DNA of 62,169 bases. It comes from an uncultured Marvinbryantia sp. (GTDB lineage Bacteria > Bacillota > Clostridia > Lachnospirales > Lachnospiraceae). The translations under genes were made by a program, and so were the position numbers. The DNA is taken from positions 1 to 62,169 of the forward strand of contig NZ_CAJKOX010000028.1 of the NCBI RefSeq assembly GCF_905201705.1, given 5' to 3'. The notes below the pieces were generated by a model. That model was given only the letters and a program-made list of their open reading frames with translations, made no database searches and was not told the origin of the DNA. Below, piece by piece: positions 18,307-26,957 of this stretch; positions within the stretch are counted from its first letter, which is position 1, and each line of letters begins with the position of its first letter.

Positions 18307-18915
18307 ATGGGGAAATTATTTTATATCATGGGGAAAAGCTCTACCGGAAAAGATACTATTTTTAAAGACGTATCAGAAAGAGAAGAGCTTGGTCTCAGAA
18401 ATCTTGTGATGTATACGACCAGACCCATTCGTGAGAAGGAAACCGACGGCGTGGAGTATCATTTTGTCACGGAGGATGAAGCGGATGAGCTGCAGCGCCA
18501 GGGAAAAATCATAGAGCTGCGCGCGTATCATACGGTTCATGGTATCTGGAAATATTTTACTGTGGACGATGAGCATACGGACCTGGAGCATTACGATTAT
18601 ATTGCGATCGGGACGCTGGAATCGTATGTGAAATTAAAGGAATATTATGGTGATGGGAAGGTCATTCCCATTTATATAGAGGTAGACGACGGCAATCGCC
18701 TGGAGCGCGCGCTGAAGCGGGAGCGCAAACCGCAGAATCGCAAATTTGAGGAAATGTGCAGAAGATTTCTGGCGGATGCAGAAGATTTTTCTGAGGAGAA
18801 TTTACAGAAGGCGGGGATTACAAAACGCTTCTGCAATGATAACGAGCGTGAGGAATGTATGCAGGAGATTGCGGATTATATTCGTCAGTGCCAGAAAGAA
18901 GGGAGCAGGGCATGA
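18307..18915 (+). CDS. Guanylate-kinase-like P-loop kinase
   Basis: A 202-residue guanylate-kinase family protein. It has a P-loop (GKSSTGKDT, residues 9-17), the GMP-binding block VMYTTRPIREKETDGVEYHFV and a later RLERALKRERKPQ lid region. The P-loop departs from the usual GPSGxGKGT/ST of Gmk, so it may be a diverged paralogue rather than the essential enzyme. It heads the operon with holB, ricT, trmN6 and rsmI, a conserved clostridial arrangement. Its stop overlaps the holB start by ATGA. Confidence 0.78.
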   Translation: MGKLFYIMGKSSTGKDTIFKDVSEREELGLRNLVMYTTRPIREKETDGVEYHFVTEDEADELQRQGKIIELRAYHTVHGIWKYFTVDDEHTDLEHYDYIAIGTLESYVKLKEYYGDGKVIPIYIEVDDGNRLERALKRERKPQNRKFEEMCRRFLADAEDFSEENLQKAGITKRFCNDNEREECMQEIADYIRQCQKEGSRA

Positions 18916-19907
18916 AAGGATTTCGTCAGATTATCGGGCATAAGGATGTGATCGGGCATCTGCAGAATGCGATTGCGACAAATAAGGTATCTCATGCCTA
19001 TATTTTAAACGGGGAAAAGGGTTCCGGAAAAAAGACGATCGCACGCGTGTTTGCAAAAGCGCTGAACTGTGAGAGTGATGAAGAAAAACCATGTGATACA
19101 TGTCACTCATGCCGCCAGGCGAACAGCGGAAATCACCCGGATATCATGGAGGTCACACATGAAAAACCGAACAGCATCAGTGTGGATGATATCCGTGAGC
19201 AGATCGTGGAAGATGTGCAGGTCCGCCCGTACAGCAGCCCATATAAGGTATATATTGTGAGCGATGCGGAAAAGATGACGATGCAGGCGCAGAATGCACT
19301 CTTAAAAACGATTGAGGAGCCGCCCTCTTATGTGGTGGTGCTGCTTCTTACCACAAATGCAGCGTCGCTCCTGCCGACGATTTTGTCGCGCTGCGTGATG
19401 CTGAATACCAAGCCGGTACCGGATTCTCAGGTACGCACATATCTTATGGAACATGTGAAGGTTCCGGATTATCAGGCGGATATTTGTGTTGCATTTGCGC
19501 AGGGAAATATTGGAAAAGCCGTGCAGCTTGCGACGTCGGAAAATTTTAATGAGATTAAGGGAGCGGCTATCCATCTGCTGACACATCTGAAGGACATGGA
19601 TATCGGGGAGATCACGGCGGCGGTGAAGGCGGTATCTGAGTTTAAGGTGGATGTCCGCGATTATCTGGATATCCTTGCGGTCTGGTACCGTGACGTGCTG
19701 TATTTTAAGGCGACAAACGATGCGAATGGTATTATTTTCCGCGAAAATCTGCGCGCTATCCAGGAACAGACGCGGTGCATCTCTTATGAGGGGATCGAGC
19801 GGATCCTGGAGGGCATTCAGAAAGCCAGGACACGTTTGACGGCAAATGTAAATTTTGAATTGACGATGGAACTGTTGTTCCTTTTGATAAAAGAGAATGG
19901 AGAATAG
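18912..19907 (+). CDS. holB: DNA polymerase III delta' subunit
   Basis: A 331-residue clamp-loader subunit. It has a GEKGSGKKT P-loop near residues 33-41, a four-cysteine zinc module (CESDEEKPCDTCHSCR), KMTMQAQNALLKTIEEPP and TTNAASLLPTILSRC sensor blocks. I chose ATG 18912 (MKGFRQIIG); the longer frame from 18855 runs into the upstream gene. It is coupled to the previous gene by ATGA and followed at once by ricT. Confidence 0.92.
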   Translation: MKGFRQIIGHKDVIGHLQNAIATNKVSHAYILNGEKGSGKKTIARVFAKALNCESDEEKPCDTCHSCRQANSGNHPDIMEVTHEKPNSISVDDIREQIVEDVQVRPYSSPYKVYIVSDAEKMTMQAQNALLKTIEEPPSYVVVLLLTTNAASLLPTILSRCVMLNTKPVPDSQVRTYLMEHVKVPDYQADICVAFAQGNIGKAVQLATSENFNEIKGAAIHLLTHLKDMDIGEITAAVKAVSEFKVDVRDYLDILAVWYRDVLYFKATNDANGIIFRENLRAIQEQTRCISYEGIERILEGIQKARTRLTANVNFELTMELLFLLIKENGE

Positions 19908-19908
19908 C

Positions 19909-20868
19909 ATGACAAAGATAGTTGGAGTCAGATTTCGCACCGCCGGAAAAATTTATTATTTTGATCCGAAGAATATGATGATAAAACGCGGCGAGCATGT
20001 GATCGTTGAGACTGCGCGCGGAATTGAGTACGGGCGGGTGGTCACCGGAACGCGCGATGTGCCGGAGAATACCGTGGTCCAGCCGCTCAAGCCGGTTCTG
20101 CGCATCTCTACGGCGGAGGACGACGAGCGGGTGCGCAGAAATCACATAAAAGAAAAGGAAGCATATAAAATATGTCAGGAAAAAATCCGCAAGCATAAGC
20201 TGGAAATGAAACTGATTGATGCGGAATACACTTTTGATAACAATAAAGTGTTATTCTACTTTACAGCGGACGGACGTATTGATTTCCGTGAGCTGGTGAA
20301 GGATCTGGCGTCTGTTTTTAAGACGAGAATTGAACTTCGCCAGATTGGCGTGCGCGATGAGACGAAAATTCTGGGCGGCGTCGGCTCCTGCGGGCGGCCG
20401 CTCTGCTGTCATTCGTATCTGTCGGAGTTTGCGCCGGTCTCTATCAAGATGGCAAAGGAGCAGAACCTTTCTTTAAATCCGACAAAAATTTCGGGCGTCT
20501 GCGGCAGACTGATGTGCTGTCTGAAAAATGAAGAAGAGACGTATGAATATCTGAACAGCCGCCTGCCGAACAACGGCGATTATGTGACGACTGTGGACGG
20601 ACTGAAGGGCGAGGTGCAGAGCGTTAATGTGCTGCGCCAGACAGTGAAGGTACTGGTAGATGCGGACGATGAAAAGGAACTGCGCGAATATCCGGTACAG
20701 GAGCTGAAATTTAAGCCGCGCAGAAAGAAGGAACGCAGGAAAGATAACCGACAGGACAAGGATCGGGAGAAAGATAATCGGCAGGAAAAAGATTGGGAGC
20801 TTGCCGAGCTGGAAGCGATGGAAAAGAAGGAAAAAAGGGAAGGAAAATCCAGGCTAAATGAAGATTGA
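19909..20868 (+). CDS. ricT: PSP1-domain protein RicT (YaaT)
   Basis: A 319-residue PSP1/RicT protein. The conserved cysteines GSCGRPLCCHSYL and SGVCGRLMCCLKNEE near residues 160-215 match the Fe-S ligands of the RicAFT complex, which in Bacillus acts in mRNA processing, sporulation and competence. The C-terminus is highly charged (KERRKDNRQDKDREKDNRQEK). ATG 19909 has GGAG at 19899-19902; ATG 19897 is a weaker alternative. It overlaps the next gene by 11 bp. Confidence 0.9.
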   Translation: MTKIVGVRFRTAGKIYYFDPKNMMIKRGEHVIVETARGIEYGRVVTGTRDVPENTVVQPLKPVLRISTAEDDERVRRNHIKEKEAYKICQEKIRKHKLEMKLIDAEYTFDNNKVLFYFTADGRIDFRELVKDLASVFKTRIELRQIGVRDETKILGGVGSCGRPLCCHSYLSEFAPVSIKMAKEQNLSLNPTKISGVCGRLMCCLKNEEETYEYLNSRLPNNGDYVTTVDGLKGEVQSVNVLRQTVKVLVDADDEKELREYPVQELKFKPRRKKERRKDNRQDKDREKDNRQEKDWELAELEAMEKKEKREGKSRLNED

Positions 20869-21595
20869 GCTTTATGAGGGCGAGAGGATAGACGATCTGC
20901 AGCGCAATGGCTACCGCATTATCCAGAGCAGAGACGGGTTTTGCTTTGGGATGGATGCGGTACTTCTCTCTGGTTTTGCCAGGGTGCGGGAGCGCGAGCA
21001 TGTTCTGGATCTCGGCACTGGTACGGGAATCATCCCGATCCTGCTTGAGGCGAAGACGCCTGGGGAGCATTTTACCGGGCTGGAGATTCAGAAAAAAAGT
21101 GCGGATATGGCGCGGCGGAGCGTGGAGCTGAACGAATTGTCGGACAGGATTTCCATAGTAGAAGGAGATATTAAAGAGGCTGTGTCCATGTTTGGAAGAG
21201 CCTCTTTTGATGTGGTGACATCCAATCCCCCGTACATGACAGGGAACCATGGACTTGTAAATCCGGAGCTGCCGAAAGCGATCGCGCGTCATGAAGTTCT
21301 CTGCACGCTGGAGGATGTGATCGGACAGGCGTCCGGACTTTTGCGTGAGAACGGCAGGTTCTATATGGTGCATCGTCCGTTCCGGCTGGCGGAGATCATG
21401 ACGATGATGGTGAAATATCATCTGGAGCCAAAACGGATGAAGCTGGTTTACCCCTATATTGATAAGGAACCGAACATGGTCCTGATCGAGGGGCTGAAGG
21501 GCGGAAAAAGCCGCATTACGGTGGAAAAACCGCTGATCGTATATAAAGAACCGGGTGTGTATACCGACGAGATTTATGATGTGTATGGGTATTGA
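20858..21595 (+). CDS. trmN6: tRNA1(Val) (adenine-N6)-methyltransferase-like protein
   Basis: A 245-residue class I SAM methyltransferase. It has motif I VLDLGTGTGIIPILLE near residues 49-64 and the catalytic NPPY motif in VVTSNPPYMTG near 123-133. The N-terminal DDLQRNGYRIIQSRDGFCFGMDAVLLSGFA is characteristic of the YabB/TrmN6 group. It lies between ricT and rsmI, the usual Firmicutes order. It starts inside the ricT end. Confidence 0.88.
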   Translation: MKIELYEGERIDDLQRNGYRIIQSRDGFCFGMDAVLLSGFARVREREHVLDLGTGTGIIPILLEAKTPGEHFTGLEIQKKSADMARRSVELNELSDRISIVEGDIKEAVSMFGRASFDVVTSNPPYMTGNHGLVNPELPKAIARHEVLCTLEDVIGQASGLLRENGRFYMVHRPFRLAEIMTMMVKYHLEPKRMKLVYPYIDKEPNMVLIEGLKGGKSRITVEKPLIVYKEPGVYTDEIYDVYGY

Positions 21596-21605
21596 GGAGG
21601 ATGAC

Positions 21606-22445
21606 ATGGCGGGGAAATTATATTTGTGTGCGACGCCGATAGGGAATCTGGAGGATATGACGCTGCGCGTGCTGCATACCCTGCAGGAGGTGGATCTGAT
21701 CGCGGCGGAAGACACACGCAACAGCATTAAGCTGCTGAACCATTTTGAGATTAAGACACCGATGACGAGCTATCATGAATACAATAAAATTGAGAAGGCG
21801 AAGGATCTGATCCGTCAGATGCAGGAGGGAAAGAATGTCGCCCTGATTACGGATGCGGGGACACCGGGCATTTCCGATCCCGGTGAGGAGCTGGTGCGCA
21901 TGTGCTATGATGCCGGCGTGGAGGTGACGTCCCTTCCGGGTGCGTGCGCCTGCGTGACGGCGCTGACGCTTTCCGGGCTGCCCACGCGCAGATTTTGTTT
22001 TGAAGCGTTTTTGCCGACGGAAAAAAAGGAGCGCCGGGAAATTTTGAAGGAGCTGGAGGAGGAGACGCGGACGATCATTCTCTACGAGGCGCCGCATCGC
22101 CTGGTGCGCACGCTGGAAGAGCTGGCGGAATTTTTGGGAGAGCGCAGAATTTCTGTCTGCCGTGAGCTGACAAAAAAGCATGAAACGGTGTTTCAGGCGA
22201 CTGTGGCCGAGGCTTTGGAGTATTACCGGGAGAATGCACCGAAGGGCGAGTGTGTGCTGGTGATCGAGGGAAAAAGCCGCGATGCTATTCGGGCAAAGGA
22301 GCAGCAGCGATGGGAAGAGCTGTCCGTGGAGGAGCACATGGAACATTATCTTTCACAGGGAATTGAGAAAAAAGAGGCGATGAAGCTGGTTGCAAAAGAC
22401 CGCGGCGTTTCAAAGAGAGACATTTACCAGGAGCTGCTGCAGTGA
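21606..22445 (+). CDS. rsmI: 16S rRNA (cytidine1402-2'-O)-methyltransferase
   Basis: A 279-residue SAM-dependent tetrapyrrole-methylase-fold enzyme. It shows LYLCATPIGNLEDMTLR, AAEDTRNSIKLLNHF, ALITDAGTPGISDPGEELVR and EAPHRLVRTLEEL, all RsmI hallmarks. It methylates the 2'-O of C1402 in the ribosomal P site. ATG 21606 has GAGGAGG at 21594-21600; the longer frame from 21555 overlaps the previous gene. Confidence 0.94.
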   Translation: MAGKLYLCATPIGNLEDMTLRVLHTLQEVDLIAAEDTRNSIKLLNHFEIKTPMTSYHEYNKIEKAKDLIRQMQEGKNVALITDAGTPGISDPGEELVRMCYDAGVEVTSLPGACACVTALTLSGLPTRRFCFEAFLPTEKKERREILKELEEETRTIILYEAPHRLVRTLEELAEFLGERRISVCRELTKKHETVFQATVAEALEYYRENAPKGECVLVIEGKSRDAIRAKEQQRWEELSVEEHMEHYLSQGIEKKEAMKLVAKDRGVSKRDIYQELLQ

Positions 22446-22457
22446 GGAGGTGGCTGT

Positions 22458-23588
22458 GTGAAACAGCGTGAGTATGCATACGATAATTTAAAATTTTTAT
22501 TGATTATTTTTGTGATTGCCGCGCATTTTTCAGATTTTTACACAGGACTGGAGGGTGACGGTTTTTTGGAGCTTACAGCTGCTGCGCGCGGAATGTACGG
22601 AGCGATCTGCATTTTTGTTATGCCGGCGTTTGTGTTTGTGAGCGGTTTGTTTGCGAAAAGTGCTTTGTCGGACAGGTCGCGTGCGCTGAAAAAGGTCGGT
22701 GAATTTCTGCTTTTGTATGTTTTGTGCAAAGTATTTCTGGGGCTTCCGTCCATGATTTTGCGCCGCACTTTGGATTTTAATTTGTTTTCAGAAAGCGGGA
22801 TCCCGTGGTTTATGCTCTGTATGGCGTGGTGGTTTCTGGCGACATGGATTTTAAAGAGGTTTATTCTTTCGGATGATCTGCGGACAGAGAATTATGCGGG
22901 GGCGCAGACAGTGCAAAATCCTCCGCAGATAAAGAAGCGCAATACAGGAATCCTGTTTGCGGGGAATGTTGCTTTGGCGTGTATACTTGGCTATACAAAT
23001 ATTGTCGGCGATTTTCTCTGCCTTTCCAAGATGGTCGTGTTTTATCCGTTTTTTCTGGCAGGCTATTGTCTGGATGCGAAAAAGCTGATCGCGGGCGTTC
23101 AGAAACCGGTTCACAGGATTGTGGGCATGGCAGGGCTTCTGCTGCTTTTGCTGACGGCAGTTTTGCAGCCGGATTTTTTGTATGCGCTGCGCCCGATCCT
23201 GAATGGAAGGGGAAATGCCTACGCTCTGGCGGCGGAAAATTTTACCGGCATATTCGCACACTTTGTCGATCCGGCATTTGGCGCATTCTGGCGCCTGGCG
23301 TATTATGCGGCGGCAGCATTTATGATCTACTGTCTGCTTGCAGTCATTCCAAGGAAAAAGCTGCCGACCTCTGTATTTGGCTCGCGGACTTTGCAGGTGT
23401 ACTTTCTGCATTATATTTTCCTCTATCCGCTGAAAATAGTTCCTGTTGTAGAAAAAATGCAGGCATTGCTGCCGACGTGGGTATGCGTGATATTTATTTT
23501 GGCTGTGAGCGCGGGGCTTGCGGCGCTGTTGTCACTGCGCTTTGTCACGGCGGCATTTAACCGGGTTGTGAGATTAGGAAAAGCATAA
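22458..23588 (+). CDS. Acyltransferase-3 family membrane protein
   Basis: A 376-residue multi-spanning protein with about ten hydrophobic segments. The N-terminus YDNLKFLLIIFVIAAHFSDF carries the conserved histidine of acyltransferase-3 (OafA-like) enzymes, which O-acetylate surface glycans. It starts with GTG 22458 after GAGGAGG and trails the rsmI operon by 12 bp. Substrate unknown. An EpsG-type role is less likely given the N-terminal motif. Confidence 0.75.
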   Translation: MKQREYAYDNLKFLLIIFVIAAHFSDFYTGLEGDGFLELTAAARGMYGAICIFVMPAFVFVSGLFAKSALSDRSRALKKVGEFLLLYVLCKVFLGLPSMILRRTLDFNLFSESGIPWFMLCMAWWFLATWILKRFILSDDLRTENYAGAQTVQNPPQIKKRNTGILFAGNVALACILGYTNIVGDFLCLSKMVVFYPFFLAGYCLDAKKLIAGVQKPVHRIVGMAGLLLLLLTAVLQPDFLYALRPILNGRGNAYALAAENFTGIFAHFVDPAFGAFWRLAYYAAAAFMIYCLLAVIPRKKLPTSVFGSRTLQVYFLHYIFLYPLKIVPVVEKMQALLPTWVCVIFILAVSAGLAALLSLRFVTAAFNRVVRLGKA

Positions 23589-23691
23589 AAGCAAATTACA
23601 GGGATAATATGATGGGCTAAGTGTGATCCGCGCTTCTATATTCTGCGCAAGCGCATAAAATATACAAAAGTGTGGACGTGCGGGGAATACC

Positions 23692-24441
23692 ATGAATTTT
23701 TTATGGGGTGGAATGATCGTTATTGGCATTTTATATGGTGCGGTAAACGGCACTATGCAGGAGGTGGCGGATGCGGCGCTGGTCTCGTCAAAGGAAGCGG
23801 TAACGCTCTGCATTACGATGGCAGGTGTGATGTCGCTCTGGGTGGGACTTATGAAAATAGCGGAGGAAAGCGGGATGGTAGCGGGTCTTACCCGGGCGCT
23901 CTTCCCTTTTATCCGCTTTATGTTTCCACAAATTCCAAAGGAGCACCCGGCGAATCAGCATATCAGCATGAACATCATTGCGAATGTGCTGGGGCTTGGC
24001 TGGGCGGCGACGCCGGCGGGATTGAAGGCGATGGAGAGTCTGGCGGAACTGGAGGAGGAGAGAAGGAGGGACGTTGCCGGAAAGACAGAGGCGGATATAA
24101 TACATAACGGATGGGAGAAAAAGTCGGCTGATATGGCACAAAGCAGTGTGGTACAAAGTGGAGTGGCACAAGGCAGTGCAGCACATAAAAAGAATGGTCG
24201 CCACAGGTGGGAAAGAGGAGGGATGCCGCCAGGAGTTGCCAGCAATGAGATGTGTACGTTTCTGATACTGAATATTTCATCGCTGCAGCTCATTCCGGTG
24301 AATATTATAGCTTATCGGGCGCAGTATGGGAGCGTGAACCCCACGGCGATTGTCGGGCCGGGGATATTGGCAACGGCAGTAAGTACGGGTGTGGCGGTGG
24401 TTTTTTGTAAGGTGATGGATAATAGGAGGCAGAGGGCGTAG
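23692..24441 (+). CDS. spmA: Spore maturation protein A with elongated linker
   Basis: A 249-residue SpmA-like membrane protein, about 50 residues longer than usual. The N-terminal half (MNFLWGGMIVIGILYGAVNG ... NIIANVLGLGWAATPAGLKAME) and C-terminal half (SNEMCTFLILNISSLQLIPV ... AIVGPGILATAVS) are normal. Between them lies a linker with low-complexity AQSSVVQSGVAQGSAAHKKN. spmB, the usual next gene, is absent. The 3' end of this gene recurs at 26569-26763 and 52704-52918, so the present end may be a replacement brought in by an integrating element. A terminator sits on the stop codon. Confidence 0.85.
   Translation: MNFLWGGMIVIGILYGAVNGTMQEVADAALVSSKEAVTLCITMAGVMSLWVGLMKIAEESGMVAGLTRALFPFIRFMFPQIPKEHPANQHISMNIIANVLGLGWAATPAGLKAMESLAELEEERRRDVAGKTEADIIHNGWEKKSADMAQSSVVQSGVAQGSAAHKKNGRHRWERGGMPPGVASNEMCTFLILNISSLQLIPVNIIAYRAQYGSVNPTAIVGPGILATAVSTGVAVVFCKVMDNRRQRA
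24199..24441 (+). repeat. spmA 3'-end repeat, copy 1 (in the intact gene)
   Basis: From CGCCACAGGTGGGAAAGAGG onward this sequence recurs at 26569-26763 (39 bp identical at the start, then close similarity). From GAGGAGGGATG onward it recurs at 52704-52918. All three copies run in the same direction. Differences include many silent changes, for example in the TCATCG/TCGTCG and GGGAGC/GGAAGC codons. Confidence 0.92.
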
Positions 24442-24454
24442 ACCCTCTGTTTTT
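24430..24454 (+). terminator. Terminator on the spmA stop codon
   Basis: CAGAGGG-CGTAGA-CCCTCTG hairpin followed by TTTTTATT. The spmA TAG lies in the loop. Confidence 0.85.
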
Positions 24455-24518
24455 ATTGCTACTAAAATTAATAAAACGAATTAAAACGAATAAAAATGGT
24501 TTAAATATATTTAAAATG

Positions 24519-24527
24519 TGTTATAAT
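24519..24527 (+). promoter_or_regulatory. Extended -10 promoter of the ATPase-nuclease pair
   Basis: TGT-TATAAT at 24519-24527 in very AT-rich DNA, 27 bp before the ATPase start, with AATGGAGG as ribosome site. No convincing -35. Confidence 0.5.
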
Positions 24528-24554
24528 AAATAAAAAAGGAATGGAGGAAAATAT

Positions 24555-25739
24555 ATGAAGTTACGTGCAGAAGATGTATTTCGACCGGGGGCATTTCCGG
24601 AATATACTTATATATCAAGAAAATCCTCAATTTCTGATTTATCATATGAATTTCGCCTGATGCAGGCAATTAAGGTTTCCGGATTTTTAACTTCGCTGGT
24701 TGGACCTTCTAAGATGGGGAAAACAATTCTCTGCGAAAAAGTAATTGGCTTTGAAAATATAGTAGAAATTTCAGGAGCGGATTTTGAGGAAAATACAGAT
24801 TTTTGGAAGCTGGTTGCGGCAAAGGCGGGACTTGCTTATGAAGGGCAGTTTGCGTCAGAAAAGAAAATTGCCGAAACTAGTGACAAGTATACAAAGAAAG
24901 AAACATTTTCTTTGACGAAAGATAAAATTATTGAGTATTATAAAAAGAAAAATCTTGTGCTAGTAATAGACGACTTTCACTATGCACCGAAAGATAAGAG
25001 GATGCAGGTTGCACAGCAGTTAAAGGATGCAATACGCAGAGGTTTTAAAGCAATCGTTGTATCGCTTCCGCATCGGGCAGATGAAGCGATTCGACAGAAT
25101 GCAGACTTATCCGGAAGGTTAAGTTTGATTAACATGGAACCATGGGAAGTGGCAGACTTAAAGGAAATTGCAAAACTGGGTTTTTCCAGATTAGAGATAA
25201 AAATGGAAGATGAAATTGCAGAACAGATTGCAGTGGAAAGTTTGTCCTCTCCGCAGTTAATGCAGTATATTTGTCTCAACATTTGTACAATACTGGAAAT
25301 GTCGGGGGATCAGGATGTTCAGATTGGTCAGGAAATTTTAGAAACAGCATATCGTTATACAACAGCAAATTTTGAATATGGCGATGTCGTATCATTGATG
25401 AAGAAAGGCCCGAATACACGGGGAAAAAGCAGGAATACTTTTCTGGTAAAAAGCGGGCAGCCCTGTGACCTTTATGAATTGATTGTAAGATCAATCGCGG
25501 AAAATCCGCCAATAATGAAATTAGAGTTTGAGGATGTAAAAAAACGAATATACGGTATGATTTCAGATGATTGTAAAAAACCAACCCCACAGGCTATTAA
25601 AGAAAGTCTTGCTAAATTGCAGGAATTATTACATGGAAGAGAGGACATTTTTAAGGTACTCGACTGGAAGGAAGGCGTTTTATATATTTTAGATCCGTTG
25701 TTTTTATTCTATTTGCGGTGGGGAGGCGGTAATAAATAA
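24555..25739 (+). CDS. AAA/STAND-like ATPase of a candidate defence pair
   Basis: A 394-residue P-loop ATPase. Walker A is GPSKMGKT (residues 50-57), Walker B is LVLVIDDFHYA near 133-143, and a sensor-like VVSLPHRADEAIRQ follows. The C-terminal half (about 210-394) looks like a winged-helix/lid region (NTRGKSRNTFLVKSGQPCDL). This resembles archaeal-type/ORC-like AAA modules used in defence and toxin systems. The gene is clearly more AT-rich than spmA. It is directly followed by a PD-(D/E)XK protein and the pair lies between two copies of the spmA 3' end, as expected for an inserted module. Specific function not recognised. Confidence 0.75.
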   Translation: MKLRAEDVFRPGAFPEYTYISRKSSISDLSYEFRLMQAIKVSGFLTSLVGPSKMGKTILCEKVIGFENIVEISGADFEENTDFWKLVAAKAGLAYEGQFASEKKIAETSDKYTKKETFSLTKDKIIEYYKKKNLVLVIDDFHYAPKDKRMQVAQQLKDAIRRGFKAIVVSLPHRADEAIRQNADLSGRLSLINMEPWEVADLKEIAKLGFSRLEIKMEDEIAEQIAVESLSSPQLMQYICLNICTILEMSGDQDVQIGQEILETAYRYTTANFEYGDVVSLMKKGPNTRGKSRNTFLVKSGQPCDLYELIVRSIAENPPIMKLEFEDVKKRIYGMISDDCKKPTPQAIKESLAKLQELLHGREDIFKVLDWKEGVLYILDPLFLFYLRWGGGNK

Positions 25740-25740
25740 T

Positions 25741-26472
25741 ATGATGAATGGTATCAGAAGTTTGGGAAAGGCAAAGGAGCGTATACAGGCTGCCAATGAT
25801 TCTCAGACATTTCAAAATGCGGTAGAGGCTTTGCGAGAATATATGAAAAGACTTGGGGTAGGGGCGCAGGAACTTCTTGTATTGGAAAGAATCGCGTATT
25901 ATCCTCAAAATATATATTCTGACAGAGAGACAAAAGAAAATATGGAAGTTGCAAAGCACAGGGTGATTTCGTATATTGAAGATATGTTATGCGATAATGA
26001 AAAAGACGGACAGATTCTCGAGATTTTAAATAATTTTTATCTGTTTCTGGAAAATTTAATAGAACGAAAGCCGCATAAACGTGGAGGAATTCAGCAGGAG
26101 CAACTGGATGCTTTGAAAATAAAAAATGAATATGATGTGCAGCATTTATTATATGCATGTATCAAGCTACTGTATCCTATGGCAAGGGCTGAGGTTAGTG
26201 AAGACACTGGATATGGCACGGTCAGGACAGACATTTTTCTTGATGCCGACCATGTGATAGAAGTAAAGTGTACCAGAGAAAATATGAAATTAAAGAAACT
26301 GACCGAAGAAATAGAAGCGGATATGATACATTACAGCGCTGGAAATATTTATTTCTTTTTATATGATAAAGAAAAAATTATAGAAAATCCGATGGTTTTT
26401 AAGAAATGCTATGAGGAGAAAATAAAGGACAAGAAAGTACACATTATTATTCATCAGCCTAAAATCATGTAA
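25741..26472 (+). CDS. PD-(D/E)XK nuclease-like protein
   Basis: A 243-residue protein. Its C-terminal half carries a PD-(D/E)XK core: RTDIFL (Asp164), then VIEVK (Glu174, Lys176), followed by an alpha-helix and a beta-strand (NIYFFLYDKEK). An acidic residue in RAEVSED just before could be the first helix glutamate. The N-terminal ~130 residues are helical and unassigned. It starts 2 bp after the ATPase stop. ATPase plus PD-(D/E)XK suggests nucleic-acid cleavage gated by the ATPase, as in several defence systems (inference). A terminator follows. Confidence 0.7.
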   Translation: MMNGIRSLGKAKERIQAANDSQTFQNAVEALREYMKRLGVGAQELLVLERIAYYPQNIYSDRETKENMEVAKHRVISYIEDMLCDNEKDGQILEILNNFYLFLENLIERKPHKRGGIQQEQLDALKIKNEYDVQHLLYACIKLLYPMARAEVSEDTGYGTVRTDIFLDADHVIEVKCTRENMKLKKLTEEIEADMIHYSAGNIYFFLYDKEKIIENPMVFKKCYEEKIKDKKVHIIIHQPKIM

Positions 26473-26501
26473 TTCAAATGATTAACGATTCAAAAATTTA
26501 A

Positions 26502-26528
26502 AAGGAGGGACTCACAAGCCCTCCTTTG
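26502..26528 (+). terminator. Terminator after the ATPase-nuclease pair
   Basis: AAAGGAGGG and CCCTCCTTT form a 9-bp stem with a 9-nt loop, 30 bp after the stop. It lacks a long T-run beyond the stem. Confidence 0.7.
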
Positions 26529-26568
26529 CCTGTAGGCTTCGCAAGTTTCTACAGAACGATGAGTGTCC

Positions 26569-26763
26569 GCCACAGGTGGGAAAGAGGAGGGATGCCGCCA
26601 GGAGTTGTCAGCAATGAGATGTGTACGTTTCTGATATTGAATATCTCGTCGCTGCAGCTTATTCCAGTGAATATTATAGCCTATCGGAGCCAGTACGGAA
26701 GCGTGAGTCCCACGATCGTTGGGCCGGGGATATTGGCAACGGCGGTGAGTACGGGTGTGGCGG
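26569..26763 (+). pseudogene. spmA 3'-end remnant, copy 2
   Basis: 195 bp matching the end of spmA (MPPGVVSNEMCTFLILNISS ... GPGILATAVSTGVAG). It lacks one codon (NPTAIV becomes SPTIV) and runs into unrelated sequence after GTGTGGCGG, so it does not end like spmA. No ribosome site or N-terminal half. The surrounding 26473-26957 gap holds only this remnant, a terminator and the leader of the next gene. It looks like a scar of an integration or duplication event. Confidence 0.88.
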
Positions 26764-26957
26764 GCAATAAATTACAATATTATCGTGTACAAATAGATTC
26801 TGAAAGAATATAATAAAAATAGTAGTTGAAAGGCGTGCTTACGAAACAAAGAAAAGGACGGCATATTTAATATAAATAAGGACTGTACGCGAAAAACTGC
26901 GTTATAGATGACGGGAACAGGAACAATAAGACGCGCAGGAGGAGAGGAAAACAGAGA

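Noticed and set aside
26526..26813. 95-codon plus-strand frame over spmA copy 2 as a real gene
   Set aside because: It is the tail of spmA fused to unrelated flanks, with no start signal and a lost codon.
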